Notes under the pieces: generated by a model | The model's input: only the letters and a program-made list of their open reading frames with translations | What the model was told of the DNA's origin: nothing | Database searches by the model: none | In this document: one piece after another, positions 1 to 8,598 of the stretch | How positions within the stretch are numbered: the first letter of the stretch is position 1 | How the letters are laid out: each line of letters starts with the position of its first letter | Program-made: the position numbers and the translations under genes | NCBI GenBank assembly: GCA_020637335.1 | Contig: JACJWC010000010.1 | Coordinates: forward strand, 140,001 to 204,000 | From: Acidobacteriota bacterium | GTDB lineage: Bacteria > Acidobacteriota > Holophagae > Acanthopleuribacterales > Acanthopleuribacteraceae | Direction of reading: 5' to 3' | DNA: 64,000 nucleotides

Positions 1-25
1 CGAAGGTTTCAGAATGAGGTGGAAA

Positions 26-604
26 TCAGGCGCCACAGCCCAATATGCCATAACGGGCATTGGCAAGAAGTTGATGCCCTGCATCTGTGGCGTGACTTTC
101 CGGATGGAATTGGACGGCTTCCATCTGGTGGGTGCGCGAGCGAATACCCATAATCACACCGTCTTTTGTTTCCGCCGTCACTTCAAACTGTTGCGGAAGA
201 CTGGCCCGGTCGGCACATAAGGAGTGGTAACGGGTCGCCTGAAATCCCTCTGGCATTCCCCTAAACACGCCCTTTCCATTATGTGAAATGGCCGATGTCT
301 TGCCATGAACCAAACTCGGTGCATGAATTACCCGGCCCCCAAATGCCTCAACCATGGCCTGGAGACCCAGGCAAACGCCGAATAACTTACGGTCAGGCGG
401 CCAGTGTCGAATCAGATCGACGCAGATGCCAGCCTGGCTCGGGCGGCCCGGACCGGGTCCTATCACAACCAAATCATCGAGGCGCGCCAACACCTCATGG
501 ATCTGAATGGTGTCGTTGTGAACCACTTCGATGTCGTCCAGTCCACCCAGGATTTGGACGAGGTTGTAGCTAAATGAATCGTAATTATCGAGGAAAAGGA
601 TCAT
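26..604 (-). CDS. pabA: Glutamine amidotransferase, anthranilate/aminodeoxychorismate synthase component II
   Basis: Class I glutamine amidotransferase of 192 aa, the usual length for TrpG/PabA. It releases ammonia from glutamine for a chorismate-using partner in tryptophan or folate synthesis. The start MILFLDNYDSFSYNL is the family signature. The nucleophile Cys78 lies in GVCLGLQ, and the His167/Glu169 pair lies in FHPES. TrpG and PabA cannot be separated by sequence alone, and many bacteria use one dual-purpose protein. No trpE/pabB partner is visible. The gene is the last in the minus-strand train, 12 nt after the XrtH-associated membrane protein gene. The family is certain; the pathway assignment is not. 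Confidence 0.9.
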   Translation of the reverse strand: MILFLDNYDSFSYNLVQILGGLDDIEVVHNDTIQIHEVLARLDDLVVIGPGPGRPSQAGICVDLIRHWPPDRKLFGVCLGLQAMVEAFGGRVIHAPSLVHGKTSAISHNGKGVFRGMPEGFQATRYHSLCADRASLPQQFEVTAETKDGVIMGIRSRTHQMEAVQFHPESHATDAGHQLLANARYGILGCGA

Positions 605-616
605 GGATCCCCGTTC

Positions 617-1195
617 CTAATCCAACTTCTTACCTACGATGTTATTGAGCAGAAGGGCCATGCCAAAAACACCAAAGCCCATCCAATAGCGCAGGATCAT
701 CGTATCAAAATTAGCAAACCAATGGATGACGCTGAAATAAACGGAGGGTTCCCAAAAAATCTTTTGCCGGTTGGCAAAGTCGTCGCTGATACTCAGATGG
801 TAGAGTTGGAACCAAATCTCAAAAAGCTGCCAACAGGTCAACACGACCAGAATCCAGCCTACAAAACGCAGCGCTTTTTTCGGGTTGGGGTGCGGCAGGA
901 TAGCAAAGAGGGTAATGATAATCGCTATCGTAATGTTCAGCTGATTCCCGTTCCAACCAATTTCCGAAATTCTGCCCCCGGGCAGACGGATCGTGCCAAA
1001 GAAGGCTGTTGGTTCATAATGAATTGGCATTAACCAGCGCAACCCTTTAAACAAGAACCCAAGCCAGTAGCCCCATAAATTCATCAATCCCGCCTTGTAC
1101 CACAACAGGTAATACACAACTACAGAAGGCAGGGCACGGACCAGAATGTTCCGCAGGATCTGGGGTGTTTTGGCGTAGAGTTCTTCGCGTTTCAT
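617..1195 (-). CDS. Putative exosortase H-associated membrane protein
   Basis: Integral membrane protein of 192 aa with about four hydrophobic segments (roughly residues 22-50, 88-102, 108-125 and 165-185). A polar loop between the first two contains GTIRLPGGRISEIGWNGNQ. Its ATG overlaps the stop of the exosortase gene (ATGA, 4 nt), so the two are translationally coupled. No enzyme motif is visible. The tight coupling suggests it works with exosortase H, for example in substrate handling or as a partner subunit. Small membrane proteins next to xrtH are known in other genomes; assigning this one to that group is by context and general appearance only. Confidence 0.65.
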   Translation of the reverse strand: MKREELYAKTPQILRNILVRALPSVVVYYLLWYKAGLMNLWGYWLGFLFKGLRWLMPIHYEPTAFFGTIRLPGGRISEIGWNGNQLNITIAIIITLFAILPHPNPKKALRFVGWILVVLTCWQLFEIWFQLYHLSISDDFANRQKIFWEPSVYFSVIHWFANFDTMILRYWMGFGVFGMALLLNNIVGKKLD

Positions 1196-1767
1196 GCTTC
1201 CGATTTCTTTTCTTCAACTTGAGGCGTTTTGGATAAACGCTGGGCACAGAAGATAAAAATAGCCAAGGTGAACAGGATCAGGGTGTACTGCCAAAAAGTC
1301 TCGTGGAAAAAGTCAAAGGTTTTTTGGGAATAGTCGGTGCCAATGATAAAGAGCGAGATGAGCCGCATCTCATTGATGATGTGGAACAGAAAAAAGCCAA
1401 AGGCCATCCAACCGATTTTCTTGCGCCAAGGTAATTGAATCGCGACAAAGGCCATCAAAAAAATAATCGATTCAAAAACGCCGTTACAGTTGTTGCGGAC
1501 CTCCATGCGCCAAGGATTGCCCTCCGCACCGGCCAATTTATTGCCCTTTTGGGTATTGGGATAGCCCACCACATTGAGCACTTTACTGGCTACAAACGTC
1601 TCCGCCACCGTGATTGGATAGGTAATATTATCGCCTGCCCATTTGTTGTTTACCGCAAAGAAGGCCAGAAGGACTCCCAGGATAAAGATCACAACAAAGT
1701 TAATTTCAACGCGGTACTCCTTAACGAAGGCGGATATTTTTCCTTTGGAATGCGCTTCACTAATCAT
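1192..1767 (-). CDS. xrtH: Exosortase H (IPTL-CTERM sorting transpeptidase)
   Basis: Polytopic inner-membrane protein of 191 aa. Exosortases are cysteine transpeptidases that cut C-terminal sorting signals of exported proteins. The catalytic triad is visible in the expected order: Cys94 in RNNCNG, Arg135 in INEMRLI and His155 in FFHETFWQ, each next to a hydrophobic helix. The short size without a fused EpsI domain and the presence of two proteins ending in VPTLSxWG plus a helix plus an arginine-rich tail (44083-44946 and 59442-60863) point to the XrtH subtype. The ATG at 1767 has an AGGTG ribosome site 7 nt upstream. It lies 16 nt after sppA and overlaps the following membrane-protein gene by 4 nt. 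Confidence 0.88.
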   Translation of the reverse strand: MISEAHSKGKISAFVKEYRVEINFVVIFILGVLLAFFAVNNKWAGDNITYPITVAETFVASKVLNVVGYPNTQKGNKLAGAEGNPWRMEVRNNCNGVFESIIFLMAFVAIQLPWRKKIGWMAFGFFLFHIINEMRLISLFIIGTDYSQKTFDFFHETFWQYTLILFTLAIFIFCAQRLSKTPQVEEKKSEA

Positions 1768-1783
1768 GGTTCAACACCTGGAC

Positions 1784-3574
1784 TTATTGGATTTCTATAT
1801 CAAAAGGAAGGACTGCAAGCGGTTGCGGTTGTTTGGCCACGTTTAGGTCAACAAGCCGTTTGGCCAAGGGCGGGAGAACTTGATCTATAACAGGGTCGTT
1901 TTTGGCTTCGACCTGCGAGTCCTGGAGAAGCGCCCAAAAATCCTTTTCTCCGGGAAAGAGTCTGACGGAGTAGCGGCTGAGCCCTGCGGACTGGGCGGCA
2001 AACCGAACAGCATCCATCAGCCCGCCTTGGCGATCGACCAAGCCGTTTTGAAGCGCAGCGCTTCCCGACCACACTCGGCCGTGGGCCAGCGGCTCAAAAT
2101 CATCAAACGCTTTGTTGCGCGATTCTGCAGCTTTTTCAACAAAGGCTTGGTAGAACTGACCTGTGCGTTGCAAGAACGCATTGCGCTCCTCATCGGTTAA
2201 GGGTCGATAAGGATCGAAGAAGTCAGCATTTGGGCCAGTTTTCAAGACTTGAACGTTGACCTTAATATTATTGTAGAAATCGGCCATATCGATCCGCATG
2301 GCCACCACACCGATCGATCCGGTAATCGTCATGGGTTCGCAGAAAATGGTTGGGCAGCCCATGGCCAAATAGTAACCACCGGATGCGGCAACATTGCCCA
2401 TGGAGGCCACCAGGGGAATCCCATCCGCCTCAAGATTTTTTAACTCTCGCCACATGACATCGCTGGCCAGGCCTGAGCCACCCGGCGAATCAATGCGGAC
2501 AACGACGGCTTTTATGCGGTCATCTTCTCGAATCGAACGAACCTGATCAACAAACCAATCCGAACCCACCACACTGTCACCGAAGGCGCCGCGATCCGCA
2601 GTTCCAGAGTTGATCGTGCCATTGGCCAGAAGGACCGCAACCTGATTGGTGCCTCCGGGTTGGCCGTGGTTGGGGATAAAGTAACGGTAGAACTCAATAA
2701 GATGAAGGTTCTTTACATCTGTATTCAATTTTTTGGCGATGCTGGCCTCGACCTGGTCGCGGTATTGAACGCCATCGATGAGACCTGCCGTGAAGGCTGT
2801 TTCCGCATCATAAGTTCCGTTGGTCAGTGCGTCCGAAACTTTTTCTTCGGCAATTTCCCGCGAACTGGCAACATCCTTGATAAAGTTCTGATTGATCTCA
2901 GACAGGAGGGCTGTTGTCGATTCGCGATGGGCATCTGTCATTTCGGCATAGCGATAGCTATCCGCAAAACTCTTGTATTCCTTAAAAGCCGCAACATCCA
3001 CTTTAATACCAGCCCAGGCCAAAGCTTCCTGATAGAAGCTGATACGGGACATGAAACCGTCCAACATCAACATGGACTCGGGTGTCATGAATACATCGTC
3101 ACCGACAGAGGCCAGGTAGTATTCGGATTCAGACCACATTTCACCGTAAACGGTAACAAACTTATCGGCGGCCTGAAAATCTTGAAGGGCATGACGCAAT
3201 TCACTCATTTGGGCATACCCGGCAGAAAGCGGATAAATCTCCAGATAGATTCCGGCAATTTTGGGATCGTTTTTAGCCTTTTCGATCAAAGCCAAGTAGT
3301 CGTAGAAAAAAAAGGGCTTTTTCCCGGTTAAAACGGCCAACCCGCTGGGCGGCACGTATTCTGGAAGTTCGCCCGAGAGTTGGATGCGCAAAACCGAATT
3401 TCGCGGGGCCGAAATGGCTTTTGGACTGCGTAAGGCGGAAACCACCAAGATTATCCCGATCACACCCAATAACAAGATGAAGGTGACAAAAAACAGTAAC
3501 AGGGGCAACACAACCGACTTTTTCTTTTTTCGGTCGCGGTTGGGTGGCGGGGGTGGTGGGAGACGTTCTTCCAT
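1784..3574 (-). CDS. sppA: Signal peptide peptidase SppA, long (67K) form
   Basis: Membrane-bound serine protease of 596 aa that degrades cleaved signal peptides. A proline-rich, basic N-terminus precedes one membrane anchor (residues about 21-46). Two tandem S49 domains follow, as in the long E. coli-type enzyme. The general-base lysine is probably Lys201 in FKEYKSFAD of the first domain. The nucleophile is Ser398 in GNVAASGGYY of the second domain, and IDSPGG precedes it. The ATG at 3574 has GAGG 7 nt upstream. It lies between trmFO and xrtH on the same strand. A peptidase acting on membrane-embedded peptides beside an exosortase is suggestive but not proof of shared function. Confidence 0.93.
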   Translation of the reverse strand: MEERLPPPPPPNRDRKKKKSVVLPLLLFFVTFILLLGVIGIILVVSALRSPKAISAPRNSVLRIQLSGELPEYVPPSGLAVLTGKKPFFFYDYLALIEKAKNDPKIAGIYLEIYPLSAGYAQMSELRHALQDFQAADKFVTVYGEMWSESEYYLASVGDDVFMTPESMLMLDGFMSRISFYQEALAWAGIKVDVAAFKEYKSFADSYRYAEMTDAHRESTTALLSEINQNFIKDVASSREIAEEKVSDALTNGTYDAETAFTAGLIDGVQYRDQVEASIAKKLNTDVKNLHLIEFYRYFIPNHGQPGGTNQVAVLLANGTINSGTADRGAFGDSVVGSDWFVDQVRSIREDDRIKAVVVRIDSPGGSGLASDVMWRELKNLEADGIPLVASMGNVAASGGYYLAMGCPTIFCEPMTITGSIGVVAMRIDMADFYNNIKVNVQVLKTGPNADFFDPYRPLTDEERNAFLQRTGQFYQAFVEKAAESRNKAFDDFEPLAHGRVWSGSAALQNGLVDRQGGLMDAVRFAAQSAGLSRYSVRLFPGEKDFWALLQDSQVEAKNDPVIDQVLPPLAKRLVDLNVAKQPQPLAVLPFDIEIQ

Positions 3575-3637
3575 GCAGTTACCTCACGACAATTCGCACA
3601 TTCTAGCCTATTCGAAGCCCGATGCAAAAAAATCGGG

Positions 3638-5005
3638 TCACGTAACCGCCTCTTCAGGCCAAGCAAGGACAGTTGTATCGATGGGCTCACCCAAGTCCCG
3701 CGCAAAGTCCAGCATTTCTGCGATGGCTCGGTCCACAAGCTTGCGCTTTTTGAGGCGTTTGGGTCCTTTAAAATGGAAAGGTTCAGGAGCCATGATCCCG
3801 AAATTGACATTGGTTGGATTCAGCTTGGTATGGCCGCTATGAGCCACGTAATGGCCCAACGAACCCATTGCGGTGTGGGCCGGAAAAGGCACGACAGACT
3901 GGTTGGAGAGGTTTCGGCTCATCAAAACGCCGGCCATTAGGCCGGATGCTGCCGATTCAACGTAGCCTTCAACCCCACAAATTTGACCTGCCAAAAAGAC
4001 GCCGGGCCGCGCGCGGAACTGAAACGTGGGCAGGAGGTGTTTGGAGCTGTCCACATAAGTGTTGCGATGAATCATGCCATATCGGACAAATTGGGCATCC
4101 GCCATCCCGGGCAAACGCTTAAAGACCCGGGCCTGTTCACCCCATTTGAGTTGCGTTTGAAAACCCACCATGTTCCAGAGGGATCGGGCGAAATTGTCCT
4201 GCCGAAACTGAATAACAGCGTAAGGCGATTGACCAGTACGGGGATCCACCAGACCCACGGGTTTCATTGGTCCGAAGCGCAAGGTATCAACCCCGCGATC
4301 GGCCATGACTTCAATAGGCAAGCACGCTTCGAAAAAAATCATTTTTTCATGCGATTTGGCCATCACACGTTCGGCCTGAACGAGGTTTTGATAAAAGTCC
4401 AAATACTCAAATTGGTTTAAAGGCAAATTGAGATAGTCATCGCCAGAACCTTTTTCGTATCGCGACTGAAAAAACATGCGCTCCAAGTCGAGCGAATCCA
4501 ATTCGACGACCGGTGCGATGGAGTCATAAAAGTACAAGGCCTCATCGCCAAGGAAAGAATGCAGCGCTTGGTGCAATTGGGGTGAGCATAACGGACCTGC
4601 GGCCAAAATGGCGGGTTCATTCGGAAACGCCTTAAATTCTTCCCGGACGATTTCAATATTGGGATGGTTTTCAAGCGCTTGGGTGACAGAGCCCGCAAAG
4701 GCTTCGCGATCCACGGCAAGAGCCCCTCCCGCAGGTAGGCTGGCAGCGCGCGCACATTTGATAATCAGACTGTCCCAGGCCGCCATCTCCCGTTTGATTA
4801 AGCCGACCGGGTTTTCCATTTGGTCTGAGCGAAACGAGTTGGAACACACCAGCTCAGCAAATTGATCGCTCTGGTGGACGTCGGTTTTCTGGCTGGGTCG
4901 CATTTCGAATAACCGAACCCGAAATCCGCGTTTGGCCAATTGATAGGCGGCCTCGGACCCGGCCAGACCAGCACCGATTACCGTTACTCTGGGAAATTCG
5001 GTCAT
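3638..5005 (-). CDS. trmFO: Methylenetetrahydrofolate--tRNA-(uracil-5-)-methyltransferase TrmFO
   Basis: Flavoprotein that makes 5-methyluridine at position 54 of tRNA using methylenetetrahydrofolate and reduced FAD. The FAD-binding Rossmann motif GAGLAGSEAAYQLAKRG is at the N-terminus. The conserved Cys54 lies in ELVCSNSFRSD and the second conserved cysteine in CGVEGYVESAASG. The start at 5005 (ATG) is preferred over the in-frame TTG at 5020, because that TTGAGG region forms the ribosome site for 5005, with GAGG 9 nt away. This gives 455 aa, normal for the family. The gene sits in the ribosomal-protein/sppA gene train. TrmFO is the folate-dependent alternative to SAM-dependent TrmA and argues against a gammaproteobacterial host. 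Confidence 0.96.
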   Translation of the reverse strand: MTEFPRVTVIGAGLAGSEAAYQLAKRGFRVRLFEMRPSQKTDVHQSDQFAELVCSNSFRSDQMENPVGLIKREMAAWDSLIIKCARAASLPAGGALAVDREAFAGSVTQALENHPNIEIVREEFKAFPNEPAILAAGPLCSPQLHQALHSFLGDEALYFYDSIAPVVELDSLDLERMFFQSRYEKGSGDDYLNLPLNQFEYLDFYQNLVQAERVMAKSHEKMIFFEACLPIEVMADRGVDTLRFGPMKPVGLVDPRTGQSPYAVIQFRQDNFARSLWNMVGFQTQLKWGEQARVFKRLPGMADAQFVRYGMIHRNTYVDSSKHLLPTFQFRARPGVFLAGQICGVEGYVESAASGLMAGVLMSRNLSNQSVVPFPAHTAMGSLGHYVAHSGHTKLNPTNVNFGIMAPEPFHFKGPKRLKKRKLVDRAIAEMLDFARDLGEPIDTTVLAWPEEAVT

Positions 5006-5023
5006 GAACGCTACCCTCAACGA

Positions 5024-5212
5024 TCAGTTTATGGGAACAATTTCTGCCTGGGGAACCCAAGCCTCAAATATGGCCACACCGGATTGCAGCTCTTTAAATG
5101 GAATACCTGCTTTTTGCGCATCAACCGGATTCCGCGTCTGCACCAGAACCTTGCCGTTCTCCATGTCTTGGGCTTGAACTTGTATACCTTTATATATAAG
5201 AACCTGACTCAT
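5024..5212 (-). CDS. Small conserved-looking protein of unknown function
   Basis: A 62-aa protein without membrane segment or signal peptide. It reads as a compact beta-rich domain (MSQVLIYKGIQVQAQDMENG, then KVLVQTRNPVDAQKAGIPF). The ATG overlaps the stop of the upstream membrane-protein gene (ATGA), and a GGTGGG ribosome site lies 6 nt upstream, so it is very probably translated. It ends 18 nt before the trmFO start. The family is not recognised. The overlap on one side and short gap on the other place it firmly in the operon. Confidence 0.6.
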   Translation of the reverse strand: MSQVLIYKGIQVQAQDMENGKVLVQTRNPVDAQKAGIPFKELQSGVAIFEAWVPQAEIVPIN

Positions 5213-5613
5213 TTTCGACCCACCGCAATATCAAAGGTATCCACAACACACAACCAGTTCAACATGCCAGCAATCAAAAGGTAGGCAGTGCCAAAATCGT
5301 AGGTCGGATTTAAGGGTGAGCCGCGCTCGATCAGGCTGTGCGCAACCAAGCCGGGTAAACCCATACCCGTTTGCAGAAACCAGCCAATGCTGCGCAGGGT
5401 GCCCTCACCTGTCCGAGGAAAGAAATCACCGCCTTGGAGCATACCCAGGATCAAGGTCAACAGAAGCACTGCACCTAAGATCAGTCCCTTTTTCTTACGG
5501 CCGAGCAGAAAATGACCCATTCCGGGCAATAAAAAAGCCGCAAGACACGCTTTAATAGTTTCGGGTGATGTAAATAAGGCCTTATCTTCTTCCCGATAGG
5601 CTTGCTTGGCCAA
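5209..5613 (-). CDS. Small integral membrane protein (DUF6677-like)
   Basis: A 134-aa membrane protein with hydrophobic segments near residues 17-34, 41-58, 75-90 and 105-123. A basic turn GRKKKG lies between the first two. The open frame extends upstream to 5658, but a TTG at 5613 has a strong GAGGAG site 7 nt upstream, so the shorter form is chosen. It overlaps the following small gene by 4 nt and lies 48 nt after rpsR. I believe similar proteins occur near ribosomal genes in Acidobacteriota (DUF6677), but that is from memory of the general pattern and could be wrong. Function unknown. Confidence 0.6.
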   Translation of the reverse strand: MAKQAYREEDKALFTSPETIKACLAAFLLPGMGHFLLGRKKKGLILGAVLLLTLILGMLQGGDFFPRTGEGTLRSIGWFLQTGMGLPGLVAHSLIERGSPLNPTYDFGTAYLLIAGMLNWLCVVDTFDIAVGRK

Positions 5614-5661
5614 AAAGCAACTCCTCAATAAAGAAGGGGCGGAAAAACCGCCCCCCAAACA

Positions 5662-5991
5662 TTACTCGGTGGTAAAGGGCAAAAGAGCCAGATGGCGTGC
5701 ACGTTTAATGGCTTGAGCTAACATGCGCTGATACTTCGCGCTGGTACCTGTCGTGCGACGCGGCGCGATTTTGCCACGTTCGGGAATAAATTGACGCAGA
5801 AGATCTACATCTTTGTAGTCGATATAGTCAATTTTCTCTGCCTGGAATTTGCAGAATTTACGACGACGGTAAAAGAACTTACGTTTGCCGCCTTTGCGGC
5901 GGTCTCCACCGCGGTCCCCGCCACGATCGCCACCGCGATCATCGCCTTTATCTCCCGCGTCACCGCGGCGTTCCATTTCTTCTTTACTCAT
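5662..5991 (-). CDS. rpsR: 30S ribosomal protein bS18 with charged N-terminal extension
   Basis: Small-subunit ribosomal protein S18 that pairs with S6 on the platform of the 30S subunit. The core is clear: FFYRRRKFCKF, IDYIDYKDVDLLRQFI, then ERGKIAPRRTTGTSAKYQ and the basic tail. At 109 aa it is about 30 aa longer than typical S18. The extra part is an N-terminal acidic/glycine segment with three DRGG units (residues about 18-30) followed by a basic stretch. The repeated coding bases there suggest expansion by slippage. It lies 2 nt after rpsF. Confidence 0.95.
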   Translation of the reverse strand: MSKEEMERRGDAGDKGDDRGGDRGGDRGGDRRKGGKRKFFYRRRKFCKFQAEKIDYIDYKDVDLLRQFIPERGKIAPRRTTGTSAKYQRMLAQAIKRARHLALLPFTTE

Positions 5992-5993
5992 GA

Positions 5994-6386
5994 TTATCTA
6001 CCTTCTCCGGCAACTTGGTTTTGGGTTTGACGTTTTTTGGAACGCGCTTCTTTTGCCTGGCGCTTGGCAGCACCTTTAGCAACGAGCTTGTTGGGACGTT
6101 CCAATTTAATGGTCAGGTAACGAATAACCGAGTCGCTGAGACGGAACTTCCGCTCAAGCTCAGCCACCAAGGCACCATCACCTTCATATTCAAATTGGGT
6201 GTAAATACCTTCATTGAACTTTTTGATTTCGTATGCCAACCGCTTTTTTCCCCAGCGATTGGTCGCCGTGAGATTTCCGCCATGGGAGCGGATAACTTCT
6301 TCAAAATTGCCAACGAGGTTTTCCATTCCCTCTTCGCTAATAGTCGGTACGGCGATAAAAACCGACTCGTAATTGGTGTGATTCAT
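5994..6386 (-). CDS. rpsF: 30S ribosomal protein bS6
   Basis: Ribosomal protein S6 of 130 aa, partner of S18. The N-terminal YESVFIAVPTISEE strand-helix, the GGNLTATNRWGKKRLAYEI segment and RYLTIKLE are characteristic. A basic tail (KRQAKEARSKKRQ) follows. The ATG at 6386 is favoured because GGAGG lies 9 nt upstream; an in-frame GTG at 6392 is only 3 nt from that site. Neither ssb nor rplI follows, unlike the common rpsF-ssb-rpsR-rplI order. A hairpin region in the leader may govern expression. Confidence 0.95.
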   Translation of the reverse strand: MNHTNYESVFIAVPTISEEGMENLVGNFEEVIRSHGGNLTATNRWGKKRLAYEIKKFNEGIYTQFEYEGDGALVAELERKFRLSDSVIRYLTIKLERPNKLVAKGAAKRQAKEARSKKRQTQNQVAGEGR

Positions 6387-6416
6387 GGTCACATGCCTCC
6401 GAATAATGACGCCCGA

Positions 6417-6446
6417 CAGGGCAGAAAACGCCCTGGTACCAGAGCG
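6417..6446 (-). promoter_or_regulatory. Overlapping hairpins between hppA and rpsF (terminator or attenuator)
   Basis: On the minus strand, CGCTCTG-GTAC-CAGGGCG (6429-6446) forms a 7-bp stem with one G-U pair and is followed by TTTT, resembling a weak intrinsic terminator of hppA. The second arm, CAGGGC, can instead pair with GCCCTG downstream to form a different hairpin (6417-6435). The two structures are mutually exclusive, as in attenuators. S6:S18 is known to bind its own leader RNA in many bacteria; I could not identify that specific motif here. Confidence 0.4.
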
Positions 6447-6468
6447 TCAAGCCAAAGTTGGTATTCTA

Positions 6469-8586
6469 CTAAATTAGGGGAGCGATGACAACAGCAACAA
6501 TTGACATCAGCTTAATTAGGATGTTTAGGGACGGACCAGCGGTATCCTTAAACGGGTCGCCAACCGTGTCACCAATAACGGCAGCCTTGTGTTTGTCGGA
6601 ACCTTTACCGCTGATTTGTTTGCCATCGGCATCTTTTTCTTTGCGTTCTTCTTCGATTTGCTTTTTGGCATTATCCCAGGAGCCACCGGTATTGGACATA
6701 AAGATGGCCATCAAAACACCCGTAACCGTAGCGCCGGCAAGCAGTCCACCCAACATTTGAGCACCACCCACAAATCCGACAACGACAGGCGCAAGGACTG
6801 CAATCAAACCTGGCAGCATCATTTGACGGATGGCTGCACGGGTCGAAATGTCCACACAAGTCGCATAATCCGCACGCCCTTTACCTTCCAGCAAACCCGG
6901 AATTTCGCGGAACTGGCGGCGAACTTCAGCAATCATGTCATTAGCAGCCAAACCGACGGCTTTCATGGCCATGGAAGAAAACAAGAAAGGCAGCATGCCG
7001 CCAAGGAATACACCCACAATAACGGCTGATTCGGTAATGTCCAGAGAAAGGGCGCCACCGCGAACTTCGATTGCCGCTTTAAAAGCAGCGAAAAGAGAAA
7101 GTGCGGTCAAGGCAGCCGAGCCAATGGCAAAACCTTTTCCGATGGCAGCGGTCGTATTGCCCACCGCATCCAAACTATCGGTACGTTCACGGACTTCAGG
7201 CGGCAATTCACTCATTTCGGAGATACCGCCTGCATTGTCAGCAATCGGACCATAAGCATCCACAGCTAATTGGATACCGGTTGTGGACAACATGCCGAAC
7301 GCGGCAATGGCAATCCCGTAGATCCCGGCAAAGTGGTAAGACAAATAGATTGCTGCAGCAATATAAATAACGGGCAGAGCGGTTGAACGCATCCCAACAG
7401 CCAGACCCGAGATAATGTTGGTCGCGGGACCCATGACTGAAGAAGCAACAATTTCATTTACAGGGCCTTTGTTTTTGGCACAGTAGTATTCAGTTGTGAA
7501 ACCAACGGCCAGACCAGCGCCCAAGCCAACAACGGTTGCCCAGAACAAGTCCATTGTGGTCACAGTGTGATTGTATTGATTGAAGGTAAAACCAACGTCA
7601 CCGGTAAAAAATTTAATGACAAAGTAAGAAGCAACGGTCATTAATGCCGCAGCCGTCAAGGTTCCCATATTGAGGGCTTTTTGGGGATCGCCGCCTTCGT
7701 TGGTGCGGACCAGGAAGGTACCAAAAATCGAAACGATAATGCCAACCGCTGCAAGGGTCATCGGCAACAGAGCTGCCGCTAGTGCTTGTCCCTCATCGTG
7801 GATATAGGCAGTGGCAATTACCATGGCAGCGATGATGCAGCCAACAAAACTTTCGAACAGGTCGGCGCCCATACCCGCCACATCACCTACATTGTCGCCC
7901 ACGTTATCGGCAATCGTTGCCGGATTGCGCGGGTCGTCCTCGGGAATACCGGCTTCAACTTTACCGACCAGGTCAGCACCGACATCGGCTGCTTTGGTGA
8001 AAATGCCACCACCAACGCGCGCAAACAAGGCAATCGAAGAGGCACCCATGGAAAAACCGGTCAGAATGTTCACAACGCGGATTAAGGGGACATCGCCCAA
8101 GATACCGGCACCCAGCGGAGAGTACAGGTAAAGCAACAGGCCCAAGCCGAGAATGCCTAAGCCCACAACAGACATACCCATAACCGTACCGCCACCAAAT
8201 GCGATACCCAAGGCCTTGTTCAGGCTGGTACGCGCTGCATTGGAGGTCCGAACGTTAGCCGCAGTGGCGACCCGCATGCCAAAATAGCCACTTAAGCCCG
8301 AGCAAAATGCACCGACCACAAAGCTAAGCGCAATCAAAGGGGAACTGTTTTTGTCCCCTGCATATTGCCAGGCCAGCAGAATTGCAACGACCAAAACAAA
8401 AATGGAAAGCACCTTGTATTCGCGGCGCAGGAAAGCCATTGCACCTTCGCGGATATAACCCGCGATTTCTTTCATTCGGTCGGTACCCATATCTTGTTTA
8501 TTGATCTGGGAAGATTTAAAAAAGGCAAATCCCAAAGCGACAATTCCCGAAAGGGGGAAGAGCAGCAAAAGTGTAGAATTATCCAA
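6469..8586 (-). CDS. hppA: Membrane-bound K+-dependent ion-translocating pyrophosphatase
   Basis: Polytopic pump of 705 aa that hydrolyses pyrophosphate and moves H+ or Na+ across the membrane. Hallmarks are the substrate loop DVGADLVGKVEAGIPEDDPR, then NPATIADNVGDNVGDVAG, and the C-terminal GDTVGDPFKDTAGPSLN. The GNTTAAIGKG segment has alanine where potassium-independent enzymes have lysine, so the enzyme should need K+. Whether it pumps H+, Na+ or both cannot be told by eye. The TTG start at 8586 has GGAGG 6 nt upstream, just after the pth stop. It probably recycles pyrophosphate from biosynthesis to energise the membrane. Confidence 0.96.
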   Translation of the reverse strand: MDNSTLLLLFPLSGIVALGFAFFKSSQINKQDMGTDRMKEIAGYIREGAMAFLRREYKVLSIFVLVVAILLAWQYAGDKNSSPLIALSFVVGAFCSGLSGYFGMRVATAANVRTSNAARTSLNKALGIAFGGGTVMGMSVVGLGILGLGLLLYLYSPLGAGILGDVPLIRVVNILTGFSMGASSIALFARVGGGIFTKAADVGADLVGKVEAGIPEDDPRNPATIADNVGDNVGDVAGMGADLFESFVGCIIAAMVIATAYIHDEGQALAAALLPMTLAAVGIIVSIFGTFLVRTNEGGDPQKALNMGTLTAAALMTVASYFVIKFFTGDVGFTFNQYNHTVTTMDLFWATVVGLGAGLAVGFTTEYYCAKNKGPVNEIVASSVMGPATNIISGLAVGMRSTALPVIYIAAAIYLSYHFAGIYGIAIAAFGMLSTTGIQLAVDAYGPIADNAGGISEMSELPPEVRERTDSLDAVGNTTAAIGKGFAIGSAALTALSLFAAFKAAIEVRGGALSLDITESAVIVGVFLGGMLPFLFSSMAMKAVGLAANDMIAEVRRQFREIPGLLEGKGRADYATCVDISTRAAIRQMMLPGLIAVLAPVVVGFVGGAQMLGGLLAGATVTGVLMAIFMSNTGGSWDNAKKQIEEERKEKDADGKQISGKGSDKHKAAVIGDTVGDPFKDTAGPSLNILIKLMSIVAVVIAPLI

Positions 8587-8598
8587 GACATTCCTCCG

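Noticed and set aside
14..220. Small plus-strand frame at the left edge
   Set aside because: Lies opposite the well-supported glutamine amidotransferase gene.
2660..3331. Plus-strand open frame of 223 codons opposite sppA
   Set aside because: Shadow of the SppA gene; no signal, domain or ribosome site.
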